Shown here: positions 20,658 to 30,047 of the stretch, in pieces
How positions within the stretch are numbered: the first letter of the stretch is position 1
How the letters are laid out: the number at the start of each line of letters is the position of its first letter
DNA from: Methylocystis parvus OBBP
Lineage (GTDB): Bacteria; Pseudomonadota; Alphaproteobacteria; Rhizobiales; Beijerinckiaceae
Reading direction: 5' to 3'
DNA: 64,000 nt
Assembly: GCF_027571405.1 (NCBI RefSeq)
Contig: NZ_CP092968.1
Span: forward strand, 3,494,001 to 3,558,000
Notes under the pieces: generated by a model
What the model was told of the DNA's origin: nothing
Database searches by the model: none
What the model saw: only the letters and a program-made list of their open reading frames with translations
Translations under genes and position numbers: made by a program

Positions 20658-21911
20658 ATGGATCGTCAAAAGGAGCTTCTCAAGCATATTGGCAAAGAGG
20701 CTCGGGGAATTGAGATTGGACCTTATTTCTCGCCTTTGGCCCCCAAGCGGGAGGGCTATAATTGCCTCTCTCTCGACGTCTTCGACACGGAGACCCTCAA
20801 GCGGCGCGCGGCGACGGACCCGAGCCTCCCGCCGGAAAAGGTCGAGCTCATCGAGCCGGTCGATCTTGTCGGGAGCGCGGTGACGATCGACCGGCTATGC
20901 CGGGCCAAGGGCTTCGACGGCGACTTCGACTATGTCGTGTCGTCGCATAATTTCGAACATCTGCCCAATCCAATCGCCTTCCTGCAGGCTTGCGGGCGCG
21001 TTCTGAGGAGGGGCGGCTATCTGTCCATGGCGCTGCCGGACAAGCGCGCCTGCTTCGATTTCTTTCGTTCTCGCACGAGCCTCTCCGCCTGGATCGAGGC
21101 CTTTTTCGACGGGCGCGAACGGCCGACCCATGCGCAGATTTTCGACCAGAACGGACTGATCGCAAGCGCCGAGATGTGCGGCCGGACGGCCATCACCTTT
21201 TTTCTCGACGAGGACGTCGACAGAATATCCGTCACGCCCGCCTTGCAGGAGGCCTTCGCAGCCTGGAAGCAGAAGCGCGAGACGCAGGACGCAAGCTATT
21301 ACGACGTGCATTGCTGGGTCTTCACGCCGAGCAGTTTTCGTCTGCTGCTTTCCGATCTTTATTTCCTCGGACTTTCGCCTTTCGCGGTGGAGGAAGTCAG
21401 CGAAACGACGGTCTCGGAATTCTACGCGCATCTGCGGCTTGCCGGCTACAAGACGTTCTCGGGGGAAGAGGCGGAGGCGTATCACGCCGCGCGGGAGCGC
21501 ATGCTTCGCGACGTCCTTTGCGATGAAGCGCGCGCCGCGGGTCGCGAGATCGCGCTGTTCGAGCATATGCGCGCGCGTTACCGCCGTATTGGATGGAATG
21601 CGCCGATCGTCATGGCGCGGGCGCTGAAGATCCTGTTGCGCACTCGAAAGCCGGCTCTGCTTCGGCAATATCTCGCGATCTGCGACTCGGTCTTCTTTGA
21701 CGCGGACTTCTACAGGCAAAATTACGGCGTTTCGGACGCCGCAACGCATTATTTGCTTGCGGGCGCCAGGCTCGGCTTCGATCCGGGGCCGTTTTTTTCG
21801 ACCCGCCAATATCTCGAAAGAAATCCCGACGTCGCCGAGCGGGGCGTGAATCCCTTGGCGCATTACGAGCTTTCCGGCAGGCCGGAAGGACGCCAACCTG
21901 CGCTGCGCTGA
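20658..21911 (+). CDS. SAM-dependent methyltransferase with C-terminal saccharide-enzyme repeats
   Basis: A 417-residue protein. The first half looks like a class I methyltransferase: GIEIGPYFSP as motif I, then YVVSSHNFEHLPNP and GRVLRRGGYLSMALPD as later motifs. The C-terminal 70 residues hold two copies of a short module (FDADFYRQNYG...THYLLAGARLGFDPGP and FSTRQYLERNPDVAERG...AHYELSGRPEGR), which is often seen at the ends of bacterial surface-polysaccharide glycosyltransferases. It probably modifies a glycan, but the substrate is unknown. The gene stands alone, divergent from pfp and convergent with the secA unit. Confidence 0.7.
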   Translation: MDRQKELLKHIGKEARGIEIGPYFSPLAPKREGYNCLSLDVFDTETLKRRAATDPSLPPEKVELIEPVDLVGSAVTIDRLCRAKGFDGDFDYVVSSHNFEHLPNPIAFLQACGRVLRRGGYLSMALPDKRACFDFFRSRTSLSAWIEAFFDGRERPTHAQIFDQNGLIASAEMCGRTAITFFLDEDVDRISVTPALQEAFAAWKQKRETQDASYYDVHCWVFTPSSFRLLLSDLYFLGLSPFAVEEVSETTVSEFYAHLRLAGYKTFSGEEAEAYHAARERMLRDVLCDEARAAGREIALFEHMRARYRRIGWNAPIVMARALKILLRTRKPALLRQYLAICDSVFFDADFYRQNYGVSDAATHYLLAGARLGFDPGPFFSTRQYLERNPDVAERGVNPLAHYELSGRPEGRQPALR

Positions 21912-21956
21912 CGTCACGAGCGCGGCGCGTCGGGCCGGACGGGCTGCGGTAGCCAG

Positions 21957-22020
21957 AAAAAAGGACCGCTGAAGCACAGCGGTCCAAGTCGGGGGAGAAC
22001 GCTCAAGGAGTGAGCGGAAC
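21957..22020 (-). ncRNA. Candidate small RNA ending in a rho-independent terminator
   Basis: The minus strand has a promoter-like pair (22021-22049), then a short hairpin with arms CGCTCA/TGAGCG (22000-22016) whose loop reads CTCCT, a CTCCCCC single-stranded stretch, and a 9-bp terminator stem (21963-21985) followed by TTTTTT. The transcript would be about 60 nt. CUCC-type loops can pair with ribosome binding sites, as in known alphaproteobacterial sRNAs. Alternatively this is simply the secA terminator, 214 bases past its stop. Confidence 0.45.
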
Positions 22021-22049
22021 GTCTTAGAAAGGCCAGGCGGCGGTTACAA
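22021..22049 (-). promoter_or_regulatory. Possible promoter of the candidate small RNA
   Basis: On the minus strand, TTGTAA (22044-22049), a 17-base spacer and TAAGAC (22021-22026) fit a sigma-70-like promoter directly before the hairpin-rich segment. Confidence 0.4.
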
Positions 22050-22198
22050 TCAACCCTGCAAGGGGCGATTGACGCAATCTGCGACGACTCGCCGCAGGGC
22101 TCCAAGCAGGCGCGGAGCCGCGTTCGGCGCTCCGGATCGGCGCGCGACCGTCCGCCGGATCGTAACGGCTTCAACCGGAAGCCGCTGATTTCGCGCCC

Positions 22199-25018
<2,820 letters not shown>

Positions 25019-25171
25019 ACCCGCGAACCTTTCTGATGGCGCGCCGCCGCCAACGCGGGCGCCGGTGTCGGCGGGCGGGGCGGAACGTCGCAAATCTCTT
25101 TGGAAAAGCAACCGCTTGCGACAGCGACCGGGACTCCGGGCGTCAAGGTCGACGCGGCATTTCCGCCGGAG

Positions 25172-25199
25172 AGATAAGAGGGCGGGGAACCCTTGTCAA
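25172..25199 (-). promoter_or_regulatory. Probable secA promoter
   Basis: A consensus TTGACA (25194-25199), a 16-base spacer and TTATCT (25172-25177) on the minus strand, about 150 bases upstream of the secA start. Confidence 0.65.
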
Positions 25200-25301
25200 T
25201 GTAAGGGTAAACTTGGCAACGGAGGGTTTGGGGTGGGTTACAGTAGCGGCCGGAGCGACGAAAAGGGCAGAACTGCATTTTCAGCATGCATTACTTCATG
25301 A

Positions 25302-25312
25302 GGTATATTACC
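25302..25312. promoter_or_regulatory. Palindromic operator-like site before the orphan gene
   Basis: GGTA-TAT-TACC is a perfect dyad about 33 bases upstream of the start at 25346, in an AT-rich promoter zone. A second GGGTA half follows at about 25318. It may bind a repressor; no cognate regulator is adjacent. Confidence 0.3.
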
Positions 25313-25345
25313 GTATTGGGTATCAAGTCATAAGGAGATCCTGTT

Positions 25346-25804
25346 ATGGCTAAAAGAGAGTTTTCCGAAACTGTGCGGGCGTTCGGCGAAGAAGTCGGTC
25401 GCCTATCGTATCCACTCTATACGCTCGGCATCATGTGCGCGCAGGCGGCGGCAGATAACATGGCGCTCGAAGAAGACGCGCGCAAGATGTTCGAAGTCTA
25501 TCATGAAGCAAGGCGGCGCGCCGCAGGCCTGCCGAGGCCGGCCGATGCACCGAGCCCGGTTCAAATCTCGAAAATCAAGAAATTTTTCGAAGTAGGCGCG
25601 CGGCTTAAGCAACCGGGCGTCGAGATGCTCCGCGAAATGTATGGAATCGCGATAGCGGCAGATGGAAGTTCGACAGATCTTTACAATGCCTGCATCACGG
25701 CTGGCAGAAGGGCAATTGAAGAACGGCGTCCTTTGACAGAAGAAGAATTAAAAACAATCATTATTGCCGAGCGCCGTGGAACGGCGAATCCCAAGCGGAA
25801 ATAA
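25346..25804 (+). CDS. Uncharacterised protein, lower-GC orphan
   Basis: A 152-residue soluble, helix-rich protein that I do not recognise. It has a strong ribosome site (AAGGAGA, seven bases before ATG), and its base composition is lower in GC than its neighbours, with many AAA, AAT and ATT codons near the 3' end. It has no signal peptide, cysteine cluster or nucleotide motif. Its C-terminus is very basic (RRGTANPKRK). Composition and isolation between housekeeping secA and a convergent deacetylase suggest recent acquisition, perhaps from a plasmid or phage, but no mobile gene adjoins it. Confidence 0.75.
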   Translation: MAKREFSETVRAFGEEVGRLSYPLYTLGIMCAQAAADNMALEEDARKMFEVYHEARRRAAGLPRPADAPSPVQISKIKKFFEVGARLKQPGVEMLREMYGIAIAADGSSTDLYNACITAGRRAIEERRPLTEEELKTIIIAERRGTANPKRK

Positions 25805-25807
25805 CCC

Positions 25808-26776
25808 TCACGGTGCCTCCTCGATCCCCCGAAACGGCTTCGGCATCCGCCCGCTCTTCAACAGCCGCGAGAAAATCGCCAAGCCCCCCGGCTCATTGCC
25901 GTTGGGATGCACCAGCACAATCGACCCGGCCTTGGGCGGCGGCCCCAGCGCCAGCCACGAATCCGCCCCGAGCGCCACGAGATGGCGCTCCTTCAGCTTT
26001 TCCAGCAGCGCCGCGTCCGCGACGAGCCCCGGAAAGCGGAAGAAGACCGACGGCGTCTCGCCATGGGCGATGAGGATTTTCTCGGTCTCGAAAATCTCGC
26101 GGTCGAGATCGACGCCCGGCCGCAGCAGATAGTTCTGCGCGTCCTTCAGCCCGACGACGTAAGGGTGCGAATAGGAGTGGTCGGCCCAGGTGATGTCCAG
26201 CGCGCCGGAGCGCGCCTTCTCCTGCAACCAGGCGAAGTCCTCCTTGTGATGCGCGATCCAGGCGCCGGAGACGGCCAGCGTCAGCGGCGTTCCCGGCCCC
26301 TGCGCGGCGACTTCCTCGATGAAGGCGCGGTCGAGCGGTTTGTGGCTCGGGCAGAGGTCGCCGGTGATGAACGCCCCGGCGCCTTTGCCGTGGATCAGCC
26401 CGGCATTGACCAGAGCCGGCGGCCGGTCGGGATCGGCGGGCGGGCGCACGGCCTGCATGAAGCGCGTCTCCGCTTGCTCCTCCGCCGTGGTCGGCGCGCA
26501 GCGCCAGCAGGCAACGCGTTCGAGCGATGTCTTCAGCGTTTGCGGGTCGACCGTGAGCAGCAGCTTCTCGCCGTCGACGCTCATGCGGCGCGTCGCGAGC
26601 CGCGTGTCGCCATCCTTGGCGCAGGCCTCGAAGACGGCGGCGTAATCATGCACGCGCGCGCCCGTCGAGCCCGCCTGCGGCGCGAGCGTCGCCGGGCCGC
26701 AATCCTCCTGCGCGCCAGCCATTGCAGGCGCCGCGAGGCTTGCGCAGAATAGAATGAGCGAGAGAGCCTGTTTCAC
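25808..26776 (-). CDS. Exported polysaccharide deacetylase (NodB-like)
   Basis: A 322-residue secreted protein with a signal peptide (KQALSLILFCASLAAPAMAGA). The C-terminal half shows NodB-domain landmarks: ITGDLCPSHKPL as the position-1 aspartate region, ADHSYSHPY as the zinc histidine motif, and FFRFPG. Such enzymes remove N- or O-acetyl groups from cell-wall or exopolysaccharides. The N-terminal 120 residues with several cysteines are not recognised. The start is GTG, and only eight bases separate it from the divergent GNAT gene, so the promoters must overlap the coding regions. The exact substrate is unknown. Confidence 0.82.
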   Translation of the reverse strand: MKQALSLILFCASLAAPAMAGAQEDCGPATLAPQAGSTGARVHDYAAVFEACAKDGDTRLATRRMSVDGEKLLLTVDPQTLKTSLERVACWRCAPTTAEEQAETRFMQAVRPPADPDRPPALVNAGLIHGKGAGAFITGDLCPSHKPLDRAFIEEVAAQGPGTPLTLAVSGAWIAHHKEDFAWLQEKARSGALDITWADHSYSHPYVVGLKDAQNYLLRPGVDLDREIFETEKILIAHGETPSVFFRFPGLVADAALLEKLKERHLVALGADSWLALGPPPKAGSIVLVHPNGNEPGGLAIFSRLLKSGRMPKPFRGIEEAP

Positions 26777-26784
26777 GGGGCGCG

Positions 26785-27225
26785 ATGTTTAGCAGAAAGA
26801 TTCCGATTGAGAACCTGGCGCTCGAGATAAAAGCGCAGGAGTGCCCGGAAGTCGCCTCGGTTCTGGGCGCGGAGATCGCCGCGCGTTTCGGCCCCCGCGA
26901 CGAGACGCCGCTCGCCATCGCTTCGCGCAACGGGGATGGCGCGCTGATTGGCGGCCTCAACGGCGTCATCCACTGGCGATGGCTCTATATACGGCATCTG
27001 TGGGTCGCCGAGAGCATGCGGGGACAAGGCCTCGCCAGACGGCTCATCGCCGCCGCCGAAGATGCGGCGCGCGAGCGCGGCGCCATCGGCGCCTATATCG
27101 ACACATTCGATCCGGCCGTCGCCGGGTTTTACGAGAGGCGAGGCTTTGCGCGTTTCGGGGAAATCGAGGATTTCCCGTTGGGAGGGCGGCGGATTTATCT
27201 GAGCAAGCGGATCATCGCGAAATGA
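26785..27225 (+). CDS. GNAT family N-acetyltransferase
   Basis: A 146-residue acetyl-CoA-dependent acetyltransferase. The acetyl-CoA site is seen as LYIRHLWVAESMRGQGLARRLIAAAE (strand then RGQGLA loop), followed by AYIDTFDPAVAGFYERRGFARFGEI, the typical motif B. The substrate cannot be predicted. The gene is divergent from the deacetylase with eight bases between start codons; no strong ribosome site is visible, so the real start may be downstream or the transcript leaderless. Confidence 0.85.
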   Translation: MFSRKIPIENLALEIKAQECPEVASVLGAEIAARFGPRDETPLAIASRNGDGALIGGLNGVIHWRWLYIRHLWVAESMRGQGLARRLIAAAEDAARERGAIGAYIDTFDPAVAGFYERRGFARFGEIEDFPLGGRRIYLSKRIIAK

Positions 27226-27358
27226 GCGCCATCCGTCTTAAAAATCTCTGCCCATCGCCGGCTCGCGCCGCATTCGGCTTCCCGTCGCGCCGAAGGGCGG
27301 AGAGAGACGCCCGCTCCCGACGGGCTATGGCGAGGACAGGCTTGGCGGGCGACCCTCT

Positions 27359-28354
27359 ATGACCGACACAATGAAAGCGATGGTTCTGCGGAGGCCCAAT
27401 ACGCCCCTCGTCATGGAGGCGCGCCCGCTTCCCGCGCCCGGCCTGGGCGAGCTGCGCCTGCGCGTCGAAGCCTGCGGCGTGTGCCGGACCGATCTTCACG
27501 TCGTTGATGGCGAACTCACGCGGCCAAAACTCCCCATCATTCCCGGACATGAAATCGTCGGCCGCGTCGAAGCGATCGGCGCCGGCGTAAGCGGCTTTTC
27601 CCTCGGCCAGCGCGTCGGCGTCCCCTGGCTGGGCCATACATGCGGCCATTGTCCCTATTGCGCCAGCGCGCGCGAGAACCTCTGCGACGATCCGCTCTTT
27701 ACCGGCTATACGCGCGACGGCGGCTACGCCACCCATACTGTCGCCGACGCCTCCTACAGCTTCCCGCTGCCGGAAAGCGCCGATCCGACGACGCTCGCGC
27801 CGCTGCTCTGCGCCGGCCTCATCGGCTGGCGCACGCTGAAGATGGCGGGGCCGGCGCAGACGATCGGCATTTACGGCTTCGGCGCGGCCGCGCACATCAT
27901 CGCGCAGGTCGCAATCCTGCAAGGCAAGCGCGTTCACGCCTTCGTGCGGCCGGGCGACGCCGCCGCGGCTGAATTCGCGCTTTCGCTCGGCGCGGCGAGC
28001 GCGCAAGGCTCGGACGCGCCGGCGCCGGAAAAGCTCGACGCCGCGCTGATCTTCGCCCCCGTCGGCGCGCTGGTCCCGCCCGCCCTCGCGGCGACGAAGA
28101 AGGGCGGCGCGGTGGTCTGCGGCGGCATCCATATGAGCGACATTCCGAGCTTTCCCTATTCGCTGTTATGGGAGGAGCGCCGCCTCCTGTCCGTCGCCAA
28201 TCTCACGCGCGAGGATGCGCGGGAGTTCCTCTCGCTGGCGCCGACATTGCCGCTCAACATGCATGCGACGCCCTATCCGCTCGCGCAGGCGAACGAGGCG
28301 CTGAGCGATTTACGCGACGGGCGCCTGCAGGGCGCGGCGGTGCTCATTCCGTGA
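27359..28354 (+). CDS. Zinc-dependent alcohol dehydrogenase (AdhP-like MDR)
   Basis: A 331-residue medium-chain dehydrogenase that oxidises alcohols with NAD(P). It shows catalytic zinc ligands (CGVCRTD, PGHEIVG), a structural zinc set (C-x2-C-x2-C-x7-C in CGHCPYCASARENLC) and a Rossmann turn in GIYGFGAAAH. The length and a C-terminal domain without extra insertions fit the short AdhP/YjgB-type clade. Primary alcohols are the likely substrate class. It is preceded by a 133-base gap and is not clearly in an operon. Confidence 0.9.
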   Translation: MTDTMKAMVLRRPNTPLVMEARPLPAPGLGELRLRVEACGVCRTDLHVVDGELTRPKLPIIPGHEIVGRVEAIGAGVSGFSLGQRVGVPWLGHTCGHCPYCASARENLCDDPLFTGYTRDGGYATHTVADASYSFPLPESADPTTLAPLLCAGLIGWRTLKMAGPAQTIGIYGFGAAAHIIAQVAILQGKRVHAFVRPGDAAAAEFALSLGAASAQGSDAPAPEKLDAALIFAPVGALVPPALAATKKGGAVVCGGIHMSDIPSFPYSLLWEERRLLSVANLTREDAREFLSLAPTLPLNMHATPYPLAQANEALSDLRDGRLQGAAVLIP

Positions 28355-28432
28355 CGTTGCGAAATCCGGCATAGGCGACTTCATAGAAAAGATTGATGCG
28401 CTTCGCTCACTTCCCCTGCAAGGGGGAGGGCC

Positions 28433-28446
28433 GGGGGGGGGGGGGG
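28433..28446. repeat. G14 homopolymer tract
   Basis: Fourteen consecutive Gs (28433-28446) in the noncoding gap between the alcohol dehydrogenase gene and the convergent kinase gene. Such tracts slip readily in replication and are also prone to sequencing error. Confidence 0.85.
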
Positions 28447-28475
28447 CCACCTGGCGATTTGATTGAAGAAAGCCG

Positions 28476-30047
28476 CTACGGCTCTGGATTGCTTCGCACT
28501 TTTGCGAAGTCGGGTATACCCGACTTCGAGAAAAACGCTCGCAATGACGGCGCAAGATTTGCGATAATCTCATCCGCAGTTTTTTGCGGTTCACGTCCGG
28601 CATTCACGCGCAGCCATGCGATTTCTCCGGTCTCTTTCGTCATCTGCGCCTGCAGCACCTCGCGCGTCGCGTCGGAAACGTCATTCACGCGGGCGTCCAC
28701 GCGCGCGAGGCGTTGCGGAAGATCGAGATCGAGCCAGAATCCGAAGAAGGGCGCGCCCGCCATTTGCGCCGCCGCTTCGATCGCCGCGCGATCCTCGGGG
28801 CGATCGAAGACGGCGTCGACCACGACCGGCCATCCGATCTTCGCAACGCGTTCGGCCGCGTCGAACATTTCCCGATAAACCTTTTCGGATACGTCGCTGC
28901 GATAGGCTTTCGGCGGCAGCCGATCCGTCGACGCCGCGCCGAACAGTTCTTTGCGCAGCCGGTCGCTGTTGAAGATGCGCGCGCCGGGCGCAGGGGTCAG
29001 AAGCGGCGCGAGCGCCGCCGCCGCGCTCGATTTGCCGGAGCCGCTGAAGCCGCCAATAGCGATGACGACGCCTTGCGCCGGCGCGAGCAGCGCTCGCGAG
29101 AGATTGAAATAATCCCGCGCGACATCCGCGTGCTGCTGCGAGGCCTCCACATGCGCCCGGATCGCGGCGCGCAGCGACATGAAGAGCGCCAGCAAAGGCA
29201 GGCCCTCTTCTTCCTTCTCCTTGCGCGCGTCGAGATAGCGGTTGAGCGCCAGATTGGCGAGCGCGGGAAGACCGACGCGCCAAAGATCCATCAGGAGGAA
29301 GGCGAGATCGTAAAGGACGTCGATCGTGGAGATGTCGTCGGAGAATTCGATGCAGTCGAAAGGCGTGGGCTCCCCTTCGAACAGGCAGACATTGCGCAGA
29401 TTGAGATCGCCGTGACAGGGACGCACCTTGCCCGCTTGCCGCCTCGCATCGATCAATGCGGCATTTTCGGCTAGCGCGCGGCGCAGCGCGGCGAGATGCG
29501 CATCGATTTCTTCCATCGGGGCAGGCGGGGCTTGGCGCAGACTCGTTTCCATACTCTCGATGATTGCGCGCATCGACGCGGCCCCGCCTCGCGCAAAGTC
29601 GGGCGCCGCCGCTTCATGGGCGGCGGCGATCCGGCGCGCCAGTCTTTCGATCATCTCTTTGGTCAAGCGTCGCTCGCGCGCCATGTCGTCGAAGAGCGCG
29701 TCGTCGGGAAAGCGGCGCATTTCGACGACGGATTCAACAAACGCCCCTGATCCGTCGAGCGTAAGATTTCCATCCGCTTCGCGCGTCACGCATCGCAGGC
29801 CGAGATAAAGCGCGGGCGCGAAACGGCGATTAAGCGCGACCTCGCGCGCGCACATCGCCGCGCGCAGTTCGGGCGTCGAGAAATCGAGATAGGGGAGGTG
29901 AACGCTCCGCTTCAGTTTGTAGACGCGATCCTGCGAGAGCAACACAGTCGATATATGCGTGACGATCGTCTGCGTCGCGCGGAGACGAGTCGCAAGGAAG
30001 GCGATGACGTCCTTTTGCGGATCGGGCGGGATGGGCGAATGCGTCAT
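28476..30047 (-). CDS. Two-domain kinase: aminoglycoside-phosphotransferase-like plus P-loop kinase
   Basis: A 523-residue cytosolic protein of the COG2187/COG0645 type. The N-terminal two thirds resemble APH-type kinases (PCHGDLNLRNVCLF as the catalytic loop, then FDCIEFSDDISTIDVLYDLAF). The C-terminal third is a separate P-loop domain with GGFSGSGKSSAAAALA and FNSDRLRKELFG. The phosphorylation target is unknown. Its ATG overlaps the mgtA stop as ATGA, so translation is coupled. The open frame continues far upstream inside mgtA, but 30047 is the natural start. The last 15 or so residues (after SLRAFF) are encoded by a palindromic repeat, so the tail is acquired. Confidence 0.8.
   Translation of the reverse strand: MTHSPIPPDPQKDVIAFLATRLRATQTIVTHISTVLLSQDRVYKLKRSVHLPYLDFSTPELRAAMCAREVALNRRFAPALYLGLRCVTREADGNLTLDGSGAFVESVVEMRRFPDDALFDDMARERRLTKEMIERLARRIAAAHEAAAPDFARGGAASMRAIIESMETSLRQAPPAPMEEIDAHLAALRRALAENAALIDARRQAGKVRPCHGDLNLRNVCLFEGEPTPFDCIEFSDDISTIDVLYDLAFLLMDLWRVGLPALANLALNRYLDARKEKEEEGLPLLALFMSLRAAIRAHVEASQQHADVARDYFNLSRALLAPAQGVVIAIGGFSGSGKSSAAAALAPLLTPAPGARIFNSDRLRKELFGAASTDRLPPKAYRSDVSEKVYREMFDAAERVAKIGWPVVVDAVFDRPEDRAAIEAAAQMAGAPFFGFWLDLDLPQRLARVDARVNDVSDATREVLQAQMTKETGEIAWLRVNAGREPQKTADEIIANLAPSLRAFFSKSGIPDFAKVRSNPEP
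28484..28550. repeat. Composite palindromic repeat, copy A (right half only)
   Basis: Begins CTGGATTGCTTCGC, contains the dyad GAAGTCGGGTA/TACCCGACTTC (28506-28527) and ends CGCTCGCAATGACGG. It corresponds to the right half of copies B and C; the left CGTCATTGCGAG arm is missing. It overlaps the 3' end of the kinase gene. Confidence 0.85.

Larger units (their letters stand above)
25019..25345. other. Divergent control region between secA and the orphan gene
   Basis: 327 bases. It contains the secA promoter on the minus strand and, toward the right, a clearly AT-richer stretch with a small palindrome (25302-25312) before the orphan gene. The composition changes from about 25260 on. No gene is seen. 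Confidence 0.5.

Noticed and set aside
25260..25804. Prophage or integrative element
   Set aside because: Only one low-GC gene, with no integrase, att duplication, tRNA junction or phage gene nearby.
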